Below, in pieces: positions 23,831 to 35,904 of a stretch of 64,000 nucleotides of DNA. The notes below the pieces were generated by a model. It worked only from the letters and a program-made list of their open reading frames with translations, was not told the origin of the DNA and ran no database searches. The translations under genes and the position numbers were made by a program. The stretch's first letter is position 1. Each line of letters starts with the position of its first letter. The DNA comes from Phytopythium helicoides (lineage: Eukaryota; Oomycota; Peronosporomycetes; Pythiales; Pythiaceae), in NCBI GenBank assembly GCA_024867545.1, contig JANFNE010000013.1, forward strand, positions 372,001-436,000, given 5' to 3'.

Positions 23831-24635
23831 GATGGCGTTTTGGTGGGGCGGCAACTGCAACAAATGTGGGGCGGGCCAGAGGGTGGGGCGGACCAGCGAT
23901 CGATCCACAAAGAGGTGTGGGGCGGACCACGACGCACCGGCGATGCGCAGAGTCTGGCGTCATGTCGCAGCAAGTGTATCCTTGCAGAAACGATGCGAAT
24001 TGATCGGTGTGGGCCACACAGGTGTGGATCAAGTTGAAGTGGTCCTCCTGAGCGGGGCGACGTGTGTACGTGTGCAGCCAGTGACAAGGGCTCTTCGTTA
24101 TCAGGTGCCGCCTTGCTGCACTAATCGACTTCACGGCACGATGTTCAGCTGGAGGTGACACTGCAAAGAGCCAACGACGACGCCGTCTTGATTTGGCTCG
24201 ATACCTCCTCCTCAAGAACTGTCGGTCCAGCTGAACGGCTCACGCGTGAGCTTGTGATCGCTTGCACCGACGCAGGAGAGCGCGGCTGCTCCACTCATCC
24301 CTCGCTAACTGCTCGAGTCGTGCGGTTATTAGTACATACACCCGCGCGGTGCAGGTCTGCTGCTTCCGCGGAGCAGACGCGCATCATTTGGGATCCGCGA
24401 CTGCGAGGCCAGGCGCGCCTCCGATTAGCCAGTGAATCCTTTCGTCGAGCCTCGATGGACTCACTGTACATCACCTGTCGCAATCCTTTTGCTCGCTCCA
24501 TAGCGAGTCCCTGGTGTTTTTCGGCGTGGGCCGGGCTCGCAGTGATTATGCTCGGGCAGGAGCCGTGGCACCAGTTTCAAGCGCGCCTCTGTACCGGAGC
24601 CGGGCGTCCACGCTCAGGACCTCCGACTCCGATGG
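23831..24635. other. Divergent promoter region between POLH and the first NPC1-like gene
   Basis: No gene recognised. Near 23870-23935 the words GTGGGGCGGACCA and GTGGGGCGGGCCAG recur three times. Confidence 0.5.
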
Positions 24636-27600
24636 ATGGCCTCGCTCACGGCTCTGGTGGCTTCGCTCACTTTGCAATTCGCGCCTCGAGGCCTTCCACT
24701 CGGACCCATGCGGACATCGCAGCTCTGGGTCGCGGTCGCGGTTGCACCGCTCGTGCTGGCAGGCGTCCAGCAGCAGCTCCGGGTCGTCCTCCGTCTCCAG
24801 CGCGGTGCCATGGACGCTCGCAGGACAATGCGACCAACCTTGGCGCTGCTCAAGTCGAACCTGACCATGTGCAAGTACTCCAAGGTCGAGGAGTGCATCC
24901 AAGACCCGCAGACCGTCGCCGAGCTCGGCGAGTACATCCGCGCGCCGGGCTACTGCGCTGCGCTCGACTCGTCGTACGTCAACATCACGACCAACAACGC
25001 GGCTCTGCCAAACCGATACAACCCCATCTCGGTCGAGGAGGCCTACAGCCAAGGCTTCAGCAACAAGTTCTCCGAGTGGTCGTCCGACAACCAGGAGCAG
25101 TTCTACGTCGACTGCCCGCTGCTCTACAATGAGACCATCGCGCTTGGTGACGACATGCTGTGTTGTACCGAGACCCAGTACGAGACGCTGTCGACCCAGG
25201 TGCGCATGATCCCTGGACTCTGCACGGCGTGCAAGGTGAACCTGCGCAACATTTTCTGTCAGTTCGCGTGCAACCCCAACAACAGTATGTTCCTCGATAT
25301 TGACGAGGTTCGCATCATGGACGGAGACGACAACCACGAGGGTGAAGTGTTCCCTGCTGTCGAGGAGCTCACTTACTACGTCGGCGACGACTGGATCCGC
25401 GACATCTATGATTTTTGTGAAGATGATAGCTCCTTCTCGTTGCTGTGTAACCCGAACGAGGACTGCACAGACGGATTCGGCCTCATGGAGTACATGGGCG
25501 AGTACAAGTTCAACTCGATCGGATCTCCCGAGCAGATCAACGTGACGACGATGGACAAGTTCACGGAGACTGAGCAAGAAGAGATGTTCTGCCACTGCGA
25601 CGGCAACACGACCGGGTGCATTTCGCCCATGAACCTCCGCATGGAGTCGTGTGTCGACGTCTGTGGCTCGCTTTGTGCGGTCAGCTCGAGCGACACCCGA
25701 ACGTACACGGACGCTTGCTACGGTGCGGAGACTGCATCGACGAGTGGCTCGGCTGCCTCGGGTTCGGCGGGCTACACCATGTGGGACGAACTGGAAGACT
25801 ACCTCGCCGAGAACTTGACCGAGTCGGACTTTTCGGCGCTCAACTACTTCCTTGTCATCTTTGGCTGCGTTGCGGCCGTGTTATTGATCGTTGGATTCTC
25901 GTTTGCCATTATGCAAGACAAGAAGGCACGCAACAACGTTGTAGATCAGCGGTCGGCCAACGAGAACGCTGGTCCGTACACGCCGGCGTCGACTCCTGCA
26001 ACTGGTGCTGCCAGCGGCGTCGAATCTACACGCCTAAGCTTCCTTGACGATCTCATGACTCGAAAGATGAAGAGTTGGGCTGTTTTTGTGTCGACTGGTA
26101 AGCATCCGTACTACACAATTGGTGCTGTGCTTGTTGTCGCGATTGCCTGCTCGGTTGGACTGTACCGCACTGAGGTCGAGACTGACCCAGTGAAGCTGTG
26201 GGTATCCGAGTCGAGTCTGACGTACCGGCAGAAAGAGCACTATGGCGACTTGTTCATGCCGTTCTACCGGTCTGAGGAGCTTCTCCTTGTTCCGAAGGAT
26301 GGCGGCAGCATCTACCGCGTCGAGATTCTGAAGGAGGCGATTCGTATTCAGACCGAGATTGCCAACATCGTGTACACAGGTTCAGATGGCACCAATGTGA
26401 CCCTGGATGACATTTGCTGGAAGGCGACGGGCACTGACTGCACCGGTCAACGCCATCACGCAGTACTTCCAGAACAACATGGAGCACTTCGAGACGTACG
26501 AGCGCTACGGTCTCGCGCTGGAGCACTTCAGTAACTGTCTGTACTCGCCCACTACGTCCGATGTGAGTCTCTGTACGACACTGAAGAACGCGCTTGCCGA
26601 CAACGACACGATCCCCTCCACGATGAACGACTGTCCATGTCTCGCAGCATTCGGCTCGCCGATGAACCTGTACAACACGTACCTCGGTGGTTTCCCGGAT
26701 GGCGCGGACTCCAATTACACTCTTTACCTCGAGTCGAAGGCGCTTGTTTCGACTGCCCTGGTCTACAACTATGAAGACTCTGCGGAAAACCAACCCGCTA
26801 TTCACTGGGAGCGCCAATTCATTGATCTGCTGAAGGAAGAAGCGGCATCCAATACAATCTTTGATCTGTACTTTGAAGCCGAGATCTCTGTGCAGGATGA
26901 AGTTGACAAGGAATCGCACAACGGCATGGGACCTGTTGCGATCAGTTACTGTGTCATGCTTGTCTACATCTCGCTCGGTATCAACCGCTGGAAGCTGAAC
27001 AAGGACTTCTTCCTTACTTCGAAGGTGCTTGTTGGCTTCTTTGGGGTGATTTGTATCATCTTCGCTGTCGCGAGTACGGTCGGTATATACATGTGGGCAA
27101 AGGTCAAACTGCAGCTGATTGTGATGGAAGTCGTTCCGTTCCTGACGCTTGCGATTGGTGTTGACAACATCTTCCTTCTCGTCAGCGCTATGACAAAGAA
27201 GGAGGCCGAGCTGCGAAAGACCCAGCCCCAACTTTTCATCGGCATTCAGGATGATGAAAAGATCGCTGCCGAAGTCTCTACGATCTTGGTATCGGAGGCT
27301 GTGTCGTACATTGGCCCCAGTATCTTCATGGCGTCGACGGCCGAGTCGATTGCGTTCGTCTACGGTGCCATTTCATCGATGCCTGTCGTTATTTGGTTCG
27401 CTGCGATGGCGTGTTGTGCTGTGGCGATCAACTTCTGCTACATGATGACGCTCTTTTTGTCGATCATTACGCTGGACAAACGTCGTGAGCTGAGCGGCAA
27501 ATACGACTTTATCTTCCGCCGTCCGTCTTCTTCGATGAAGGCCGCTTCAGAAACTCAAATTCCTGGTGAAACTCCAGCCGGTGAGCGTGCGTCGGAGCCG

Positions 27601-28989
27601 CTTGTGCGTGCGCAGGTCAAGACGCCAGCCAACGACGGATCGGTGACTCCTACAACGACTGAGAGGAGTCGGGCGTGAACTCTTTCCTAGCCCACGCGGT
27701 TGACCGCTTTATCGATGCGTATGCGGCGTTCCTGTCGCTCAAGATTGTGAAGCTCATTGTGCTGCTCATTTTCCTTGCCTGGACGCTTGTGTCGATCTAC
27801 TCCATCGAGTTTATGCAGCGTGGTCTCCCTCAAGCACAAGCCATGCCGTCAAACTCGTACATGATCGACTTTTTCAATGCTATCGACAAGTACCTTGCGA
27901 CAGGTGCGCCTGTGTACTTCGTGGTTGAGGCTGGCTATGGCAACAATCCTGAGAAATGGGAAGTCGACGATGAGAGCGTGTACTCCATCTTCTGTAAGTC
28001 CAAGAACGTGTGTGGCGAATACGCACTGCCCAAGCTCATCAATGGTCTCGCCAACGACGTCGATACCTCGATTTCACATGTGAGTCGCGGCACGACGTAC
28101 TCTTGGATGGACGACTTCTGGGGATTCGTCAACCCCGACAGCGACTGCTGCCGCGTTGACAACAACGGTGCCTACCTCCCACTTGACGACTCCAACACGA
28201 CCTACACGGATCTTCGAAACTCCGAGTACCCGACGTGCTTGTCGGCTTCGACGACCGTGCCGCCTGTCCCGGAGGACATGTACATGTCGCTCTTCAGCAT
28301 GTTCGCGACGGCCAGTGCCGGTAACCTGTGCTCGTACGGTGGTGGCTCCATCTACCGTGGTCAGTTCAGCGTCGACGATGAGCCGATTCCGATTGTGAAT
28401 GATTCTACTCCTGCGGTTGTCCTCAACAGTACTGGCTACGGAAGCGAGATCACGGCGTGGTCGTACATGGTGACGTGCACAGCCAACCCGACGCAGCAGC
28501 ACTACATCGACGCCTACGCTCAGCATCTTCGTGCTGCTGAGTGGATGGCCGAGAAGACGGGTGTGGACATCTGGGTGTACTCGCTGACGTACGTGTACTT
28601 CAACCAGTACTTGACGATCCGCAGTGATTCGTTTGAGCTGGTCGGTCTGGCACTGATCACGATTCTGGTGGTGACGGCTCTGTTCCTGGGCAACATCTTC
28701 TACGCGCTGGTGATCGCACTTGCTGCGGCGAACGTCGTGGTTCAAGTCGCAGGTCTGCTCTACCCCAACGATATTATGCTCAACGGTCTGTCGATGGTGA
28801 ACCTCGTGATTGCAGCCGGTATCTCGGTCGAGTTCTGCGGTCATTACACTCGAATGTTCGCCAAGGCTCGCGGCACGGGAGACGAGCGTGCGAAGGAGGC
28901 TCTCCGCCGCGTCCTCGTGTCCGTCTTCTTCGGCATCACCATTACCAAGGTGCTCGGTCTCAGTATGCTGACGCTGGCTGACTCGCGCG
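24636..28989 (+). pseudogene. NPC1-like sterol transporter, 3'-truncated paralogue
   Basis: Closely similar to the intact neighbour at 31117-35775. It has the Cys-rich N-terminal domain (NLTMCKYSKVEECIQDP, PGLCTACKVNLRNIFC), lumenal and sterol-sensing regions (SYCVMLVYISLGINRWKL, VVPFLTLAIGVDNIFLLV), and the second transmembrane half. The frame changes several times. Two extra bases are clear against the paralogue: a G near 24848 and a C near 26440. Other shifts lie near 24830 and 27665. Similarity to the paralogue stops at 28989, just after SMLTLADSR. The last membrane helices are absent and replaced in frame by Fanzor-derived sequence. It may still be transcribed; if the single-base shifts are sequence errors, it would encode a truncated NPC1 with a foreign tail. 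Confidence 0.8.
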
Positions 28990-29560
28990 AGCTGCTGGAA
29001 ACGTACACACGATATGTTATTCCACGTATGGAAAACCTGCTAGGATTTTCACGGGCGAAGGGATTCCGCAACCTGCGTTTTGGTCGGTACATCTTTGCGC
29101 AGAAGAAGCTACATGAACTCTGCCGGAGACTGACCCAGCAAGCAGGCAGGCGAACGGTGGTTGGATTTGGAGATTGGAGCAATACCGATTACTCTGGACT
29201 CATCAAGAAGTGCCCCGCGGGGCCGGTCAAGAGACTCGAGCACACATTGAGAAACTACTGTCATGTACAACCAATTGATGAGTTTCGCACCAGCAAGCTT
29301 CACCCACGTTGCCACCGGCAGCTAGAGTCTCCGCCTTTGCAAGGTCAAGAACAGCAAGGACAAGGAATGGCGGACGTGCAAGGTTTATAGTGTGCTCCAT
29401 TGTCGATCCAATGGCTGTTTTGGTACTACTGTGAACCGCGACGTCAACGCCTCGAAGAACATGCTGATGCTTCTCCTCAACATGCTCCATGGTCAACCAA
29501 GACCTAACGTTTTTGCCGAGCGCCAACTTAAAACATCAGGGGCCACAAAGTGTCTGCAGG
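28990..29560 (+). pseudogene. Fanzor (eukaryotic TnpB-like) nuclease relic, C-terminal part
   Basis: Directly abutting the NPC1-like sequence. The readable protein holds the C-terminal half of a Fanzor. First comes VVGFGDWSNTDYSG, then a cpaGPVKR-type segment (KCPAGPVKRLEHTLRN), then IDEFRTSKLHPRC, which carries the relocated RuvC glutamate and a damaged first zinc-finger cysteine pair. After a frame change near 29330 come VYSVLHCRSNGC and TVNRDVNASKNML (RuvC-III Asp), then GQPRPNVF as in Fanzor C-termini. The RuvC-I region and the N-terminal half are missing. Its sequence differs from the intact Fanzor at 37410-39539, so it belongs to another subfamily. Confidence 0.8.
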
Positions 29561-31116
29561 TGCGCTCAGCGTTGCCCGCAGATAGCACTGTATACTCAGG
29601 CATTGTTGCATTTTCACTGGGTTCCATTCCCAGTCATCGTCTTTTATCGTAAGATGCCGCGCTTACCACGGCCATACCCGCGAGCCGAAGGCGAGTGCTA
29701 GCAATTGATTCACACTTGGTTTTCAAGGTTCAAAATCCTGTTGTCTGTTCTTGTGTACATAACTACTCCTTACTCAACAGTTTGTTGCAGTGGTTTCAAC
29801 CACTTGCAGTCGAGATGCAGGTAGTTGTTGTCGGGCCCCACCGAATTATCGATGTGCGTTTGCAGTTGAGGGCGAACAGCACTGCGACGCAGCAATTTCG
29901 TTCGCGTAAAGTTCAGACCTTCTTGCGGTCGTTTGTCAACGCCTGCACCCCCTGGCGCTGTCCTGCTGGTCGCTCCCCATCACCAGCTCCAGTCGCCTCC
30001 GTCGACTCGCGAAATGGACGCCACACGAACGACTGGCCAGGATTCGATATGTTCGCGTACCGTAGGGTACCCGTGACTCGACTTGAAGTGATCCGCGTCA
30101 TGTGATGCGCAGCTCCATCGCGACTCATCAAGATCCGCGGCAGCTGGCCCGCGCCACTCTCGCTTTCAGTATGGTGCGCTCGTCCCGCCTACGCGCCTTG
30201 ACCGGGCGTTTGTATCGCCCGCTGCTTCAGGCAGACGCAGCGACATGGACGCTCCGAGTGTATCCTGGCGCGTCTTCGTTGAGCGTCTGCGGCGCGGATA
30301 CCGTCCCACTGTCGGTCAGCCCCGGAGCGAGTCCCGCGTGCCCAATTGCACCGAGCGGCGAGTCCCTCGTGGCGGCGTGGTGGAGAATGGAGGCCACCTC
30401 GTCGCCTTCATGGCGTGCATCATCATGTTCATCGGTGTTGATGACGCCTCGAGCGGGTTGCTCTCGTGTATTTCTTTCTTCTTGATCACGCGAGTGGAGA
30501 ATGGAGGAGCAGGCTGGCAGCCTGCATGGCACCCTGAATCCTTGCAGGAACCCTCGGTGAGGTCCATCGCTGCACGTTCCAGGCCGTCAACTTTCGCGCG
30601 GGTAATCGGTGCTTGCCGCACGTCGGCATGTCGCTAGGCTTGCGTGGTTAATCGCTTGGTGCCGGACGTGCGGCACCGAGGGATTAAGCTATACAAAGGC
30701 CCCATATGCCAAGGCTCGCACAAGAGCGCCCGCTCAATTAACTTGCTTGAGCTGCTCTGACCTGCTAGATCTGCTTGATCTGCTCGAGCCTGCCCATGCA
30801 GACAGCGAGCGACTCGCTGCTGGCCAGTCGAGCGCAGAGGCGCAGCTTCAGCCCCGTGACACTGCGGCTTTGGCGCTGCAACTGCTCCCGCAGACCAATC
30901 ACCAGCCCGGCGACTGCTCGCTTGAGCCCCGCGCCCATCCCCCCCAGACGTCTCGAGGAGCTCTGTAGCAACTTAATCCGCGCCGACCAGCTGTTTTTCG
31001 CCTTAGTAAAGTTGCGCCAAGCGCTTCCCAACAGTAAAATGGAACACCAAGCCACCTCGCCAAGCCGGTGACTCGGCACTTTGCCTTTGGCGCCGCCGCC
31101 CCCACGAGACAGGCGC
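29561..31116. other. Intergenic between the NPC1 paralogues, no secure gene
   Basis: A 104-residue plus-strand stretch starting MVRSSRLRALTGRLYRPLLQ (from about 30171) could be a first exon with a mitochondrial-type presequence but has no recognised domain. The word GTGGAGAATGGAG occurs twice (about 30388 and 30495). The missing 3' end of the first NPC1 copy is not found here. Confidence 0.4.
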
Positions 31117-34100
31117 ATGTGGGTCTTCGCCGCCGTCTGCGCCGCCATCTGCACGCCCTGCGTGCGTGAGGCGCTCGAGCGCGCGTTCGCCGAGCTCTCG
31201 GTCGTCTTCGTCAACTGGCTGCCGCTCGTCGCGGCCGCCGTGGCCGCCGTCTTCGTGCTGGCGCTGGCGCTGGCGCTGCGTAAGCCCTCGGGCTCTTCCT
31301 CTTCTTCCTGCTCCTCCTCTCCAAGCGCGACTACCGTGGCCATGGCCAAGCGCGCGACCTCGCAGGCTCACAAGGCGTGGAACGCGTGCATGCTCGCGGC
31401 CATGGTGCTCCCCGTGGGCGTGTCGGTGGCTGCCAGCGGATCCAGCAGCGGCACCGTCTCGAACGTGCCCTGGTCGCTCTCCAGCAACGCCACGCTGCTC
31501 GCAGAGCTCGAGGACAACCTCACCATGTGCAAGTACTCCAAGGTCAAGGAGTGCATCCAAGACCCCATGACGATCGAGGCACTCGGCACGGCATACCGCT
31601 CGCCAGGATACTGCCTCGCGCTCGACTCGGCGTACGTCAACGTCACGTCCTCGGCCTACGCCATCCCCAACCGGTACAACCCGACCTCGGTCGCAGATGC
31701 CTACACGCAGGGCTTCAGCAACAAGTTCTCCGAGTGGTCCGCCGAGAACCAGGAGCAGTTCCAGGTCGACTGCCCCATCTTCTACAACGAATCCATCGCT
31801 CAGGGTGTCGACCTGCTCTGCTGCACAGAGTCCCAGTACGAGGGTCTCTCGACTCAGGTGCGCATGATCCCCGGACTCTGCTCGTCCTGCAAGGAGAACC
31901 TGCGCAACATTTTCTGCCAGTTCACGTGCAACCCCAACAACAGTATGTTCCTTGAGGTCGACGAGGTGCGCATCATGCCTGGTGACGACGACCACCCGGA
32001 CGATGTGTTCCCCGCTATTGAGGAGCTCACGTACTATGTTAGCAACGACTGGATCCGCGACATCTACGACTTCTGCGAGGACGACAGCTCCTTCTCGTTG
32101 CTCTGTAACCCGAACCAGGACTGCACGGACGGCTACGGTCTGATGGAGTTCATGGGCGCGTACAAGTTTAACACGGTTGGCTCGCCCCTCCAGATCAACG
32201 TGACGACGATGGACAAGTTCACGGAGGCTGAGCAAGAAGAGATGTTCTGTCACTGTGATGGAAACATCACGAACTGTATTTCTCCTATGGACTCCCGGCT
32301 TGAATCCTGCGCGGGTGTGTGCGGTTCTCTCTGTTCTGTCAGCGTGGGTGATACCCGTACATACACGGAGTCGTGCTTCGGTGCGGTGACTGAGGCTGCG
32401 AGTGGCTCTGATGCCTCAGGATCGGTTGGTGGATCAATATGGGACGAATTGAACGACTTCCTGGCCTCGAACCTGACGGAGTCGGACTTCACGCCCTTGA
32501 ACTACTTCCTGGTGATCTTTGGTGTCGTCGTCGCGGTCCTTCTCATCGCTGGCTTCGCCTTCGCCATGCTGCGCCAGAAGAAGTACAACTCGGTGGAGCA
32601 GCGCTCCGCAAACGAGCCTGTGGGGCCGTACACGCCGGTGGCAACTCCTGCTGTCGTCACCGCACCGTCTGCTAACCGCCTGAGTTTCTTGGATGACCTC
32701 ATGACTCGTGAGATGAAGCGTTGGGCGGTGTTAATCTCGTCGGGCAAGGGACCCAAGTTCACGATCCCGATCGTGCTTGTTATCGTGATTGCCTGCTCGG
32801 TTGGACTGTACCGCACTGAAGTCGAGACGGACCCAGTGAAGCTGTGGGTCTCTACGTCAAGTTTGACGTACCGCCAGAAGGAGCACTACGGCCAGCTCTT
32901 CATGCCATTCTACCGCGCAGAGCAGGTGCTCTTGGTCCCCAAGGACGGTGGTGACATTTACCGCTCCAACATTATCAAGGAGGCGATTCGCATCCAGACG
33001 GACATGGCAAATGTTGTTTACACGGGCGAAGATGGCACCAATGTGACCCTGGATGACATTTGCTGGAAGGCGACGGGCACTGACTGCACGGTCAACTCTA
33101 TTACACAGTACTTCCAGAACAACATGGAGCACTTCGAGACGTACGAGCGCTACGGTCTCGCGCTGGAGCACTTCAGTAACTGTCTGTACTCGCCCACTAC
33201 GTCCGACGTCGACATCTGCAGCACACTGTCGAACGCCCTGCAGGATAACGACAGCATTCCGTCTACCATGTCGGACTGCCCGTGCCTGTCTGCATTTGGC
33301 TCGCCGATGAACTTGTACAACACATACCTCGGTGGTTTCCCGGATGGTGCAGAGACCAACTACACGCTGTTCCTTCAGTCCAAGGCTTTCGTGTCCTCAA
33401 CGCTGGTGTATAACTACGAAGATAAGGCTGACAACCAGCCCGCGATCAACTGGGAGCGCGAGCTGCTTGACCTTCTCAAGGAAGAGGCTGCGACGAATGA
33501 GTTGTTTGATATCTACTTCCAGGCTGAGACTTCTGTCCAGGATGAGGTTGACCGCGAATCTCACAATGGTATGGGTCCGGTTGCGTTGAGCTACTGTGTG
33601 ATGCTCATCTACATCTCGCTCGGTATCAACCGCTGGAAGCTGAGCAAGGACTTCTTCCTCACCTCGAAGATCCTTGTGGGTTTCTTTGGTGTGATCTGCA
33701 TCATCTTCGCTGTCGCATCGACCATTGGTCTCTACATGTGGGCTGGCGTCAAGCTGCAGCTCATTATCATGGAGGTCGTTCCGTTCCTGACACTTGCGAT
33801 TGGTGTCGACAACATCTTCTTGCTGGTGCATGCGGTTGCGCGCAAGGAGGCGGAGCTGCGGAAGTCGCAGCCTCAGCTGTTCGTGGGTCTTCATCAAGAT
33901 GAGGCTGCGGTGGCTGAGGTGACGAGTACGATCGTGTCGGAGGCTGTGTCGTACATTGGACCCAGTATCTTCATGGCGTCGACAGCTGAGTCGATTGCGT
34001 TCGTGTACGGCTGCATCTCGTCGATGCCTGTCGTCCTGTGGTTTGCTGCGATGGCGTGCTGCGCCGTTGCATTCAACTTTTGCCTTCAGATGACCCTGCT

Positions 34101-35775
34101 GCTATCGATCATCACGCTCGACAAGCGTCGTGAGCTGAGTGGCAAGTACGACATCATTTTCCGCCGCCCTGCGTCTTCCAAGAGCGCGGAGCATGCCATG
34201 GTGGCTGGTGAGACTCCTGCTACTGAGCGCGTGGGCCAGCCGCTTGTTGCTGGTGAGCCGAAGACCCCTGAGGGAATTGTCGAGACAAAGACCGCGAACG
34301 ATGCTGTGGAGCGCTTCTTCGACCGCTTTGTGGATGCGTACGCGTCGTTCCTGTCGCTCAAGATTGTGAAGCTCATTGTGCTGCTCATTTTCCTCGCCTG
34401 GACGCTCGTGTCGGTCTACTCGATTGAGTTCATCAAGCGTGGTCTTCCTCAGGCCGAGGCGATGCCTTCTGACTCGTACATGATCGACTACTTCAATGCT
34501 ATCGACAAGTACCTCGCGACAGGTGCGCCTGTGTACTTCGTGGTTGAGGCTGGCTACGGCAACAACCCGGACAAGTGGGAGGTGAACGACGAAAGTGTTG
34601 AGTCGATCTTCTGCAAGTCGAAGGATATTTGTGGGGAATATGCGCTTCCCAAGATTGTGGACGCGCTTGCGAACGATGTCGACAAGACTGTGTCGCACGT
34701 AAGCCCGGGCACAACGTACTCTTGGATGGACGACTTCTGGGGATTCGTCAACCCCGACAGCGAGTGCTGCCGCGTTGACAACAACGGTGCTTATCTTCCG
34801 ATCAAGACGGGCAATGAGACGTACTCGGACCAGCGATCGAAGTACTCGACGTGCCTGTCGGCTTCGACGACCGTGCCGCCTGTCCCGGAGGACATGTACA
34901 TGTCGCTCTTCAGCATGTTCGCGACGGCCAGTGCCGGTAACCTGTGCTCGTACGGCGGTGGCTCCATCTACCGTGGTCAGTTCAGCATTGACGACGAGCC
35001 TGTGCCTATTGTGACGGACACGACTCCTGCGGTTGTCCTCAACAGCACTGGCTACGGAAACGAGATCACGGCGTGGTCGTACATGGTGACGTGCACGGCC
35101 AACCCGACGCAGCAGCACTACATCGACGCCTACGCTCAGCACCTGCGCGCTGCTGAGTGGATGACGGAGAAGACGGGTGTGGACATCTGGGTGTACTCGC
35201 TGACGTACGTGTACTTCAACCAGTACTTGACGATCCGCAGTGATTCGTTTGAGCTGATTGGCCTAGCGCTCGCGACGATCTTCGTTGTGACGGCTCTGTT
35301 CCTGGGCAACATCTTCTACGCGCTGGTAATCGCGCTCGCAGCTACAAATGTCGTTGTCCAGGTTGCTGGTCTGATGCACCCGAACGACATCCTGATCAAC
35401 GGTCTGTCGATGGTGAACCTCGTGATTGCGGCTGGTATTGCTTGTGAATTCTGCGGCCACTACGTGCGCATGTTCGCCAAGGCTCGCGGCACGGGAGACG
35501 AGCGCGCGAAGGAGGCTCTTCGCCGCGTTCTCGTGTCCGTCTTCTTCGGCATCACCATCACCAAGGTGCTCGGTCTCAGCATGCTGACACTTGCCGACTC
35601 GCGCGTGTTCAAGAAGTACTACTTCCGCATGTACATGTTCGTGGTGATGTGCGGCTTCCTGAACGGCATGGTGCTGCTGCCTGTGGTGCTGAGCACGATC
35701 ATGGACGTGAAGGCGTTCTTCCAGCGCAAGCCGAGCGAGAAGACCGAGGCTGCAGAGGCCACGCATCGCGAGTAA
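31117..35775 (+). CDS. NPC1: NPC1-like intracellular sterol transporter
   Basis: One uninterrupted, intronless frame of 1552 residues from the ATG at 31117. A second candidate ATG at 31342 (MAKRATSQAHKAWNACMLAA) would place a signal peptide directly before the mature protein and give 1477 residues. Order: N-terminal Cys-rich sterol-binding domain (MCKYSKVKECIQDP, PGLCSSCKENLRNIFC, QFTCNPNNS), a first helix (YFLVIFGVVVAVLLIAGFAF), a lumenal domain, the sterol-sensing domain (MEVVPFLTLAIGVDNIFLLV), a second lumenal domain with paired cysteines, and the final five-helix bundle (FGITITKVLGLSMLTLADSR, FVVMCGFLNGMVLLPVVLS). It moves sterols out of late endosomes. Oomycetes that import host sterols may depend on it, which is inference. 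Confidence 0.95.
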   Translation: MWVFAAVCAAICTPCVREALERAFAELSVVFVNWLPLVAAAVAAVFVLALALALRKPSGSSSSSCSSSPSATTVAMAKRATSQAHKAWNACMLAAMVLPVGVSVAASGSSSGTVSNVPWSLSSNATLLAELEDNLTMCKYSKVKECIQDPMTIEALGTAYRSPGYCLALDSAYVNVTSSAYAIPNRYNPTSVADAYTQGFSNKFSEWSAENQEQFQVDCPIFYNESIAQGVDLLCCTESQYEGLSTQVRMIPGLCSSCKENLRNIFCQFTCNPNNSMFLEVDEVRIMPGDDDHPDDVFPAIEELTYYVSNDWIRDIYDFCEDDSSFSLLCNPNQDCTDGYGLMEFMGAYKFNTVGSPLQINVTTMDKFTEAEQEEMFCHCDGNITNCISPMDSRLESCAGVCGSLCSVSVGDTRTYTESCFGAVTEAASGSDASGSVGGSIWDELNDFLASNLTESDFTPLNYFLVIFGVVVAVLLIAGFAFAMLRQKKYNSVEQRSANEPVGPYTPVATPAVVTAPSANRLSFLDDLMTREMKRWAVLISSGKGPKFTIPIVLVIVIACSVGLYRTEVETDPVKLWVSTSSLTYRQKEHYGQLFMPFYRAEQVLLVPKDGGDIYRSNIIKEAIRIQTDMANVVYTGEDGTNVTLDDICWKATGTDCTVNSITQYFQNNMEHFETYERYGLALEHFSNCLYSPTTSDVDICSTLSNALQDNDSIPSTMSDCPCLSAFGSPMNLYNTYLGGFPDGAETNYTLFLQSKAFVSSTLVYNYEDKADNQPAINWERELLDLLKEEAATNELFDIYFQAETSVQDEVDRESHNGMGPVALSYCVMLIYISLGINRWKLSKDFFLTSKILVGFFGVICIIFAVASTIGLYMWAGVKLQLIIMEVVPFLTLAIGVDNIFLLVHAVARKEAELRKSQPQLFVGLHQDEAAVAEVTSTIVSEAVSYIGPSIFMASTAESIAFVYGCISSMPVVLWFAAMACCAVAFNFCLQMTLLLSIITLDKRRELSGKYDIIFRRPASSKSAEHAMVAGETPATERVGQPLVAGEPKTPEGIVETKTANDAVERFFDRFVDAYASFLSLKIVKLIVLLIFLAWTLVSVYSIEFIKRGLPQAEAMPSDSYMIDYFNAIDKYLATGAPVYFVVEAGYGNNPDKWEVNDESVESIFCKSKDICGEYALPKIVDALANDVDKTVSHVSPGTTYSWMDDFWGFVNPDSECCRVDNNGAYLPIKTGNETYSDQRSKYSTCLSASTTVPPVPEDMYMSLFSMFATASAGNLCSYGGGSIYRGQFSIDDEPVPIVTDTTPAVVLNSTGYGNEITAWSYMVTCTANPTQQHYIDAYAQHLRAAEWMTEKTGVDIWVYSLTYVYFNQYLTIRSDSFELIGLALATIFVVTALFLGNIFYALVIALAATNVVVQVAGLMHPNDILINGLSMVNLVIAAGIACEFCGHYVRMFAKARGTGDERAKEALRRVLVSVFFGITITKVLGLSMLTLADSRVFKKYYFRMYMFVVMCGFLNGMVLLPVVLSTIMDVKAFFQRKPSEKTEAAEATHRE

Positions 35776-35904
35776 ACTTCTCTCGCCTTGGTTTGTACGT
35801 GTGGTGATGATGCCTGTGTAGTCTGCCTCTGCTTTTATTTGAATGACACTAGCTTAGTGATGATGGATTTGCTCATGGTGATCTTGAATTGATGTCCGCA
35901 CTTC

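Noticed and set aside
30171..30485. Possible first exon with mitochondrial presequence
   Set aside because: No downstream exon or domain found. Kept only as a remark in the intergenic entry.
30765..32253. Minus-strand frames of 190-420 residues antisense to NPC1
   Set aside because: Codon-bias shadows of the GC-rich sense gene, with His/Arg/Val-rich composition and no domains. The same holds for antisense frames at 24546-25595, 26254-27231, 28074-28844 and 34102-35142.
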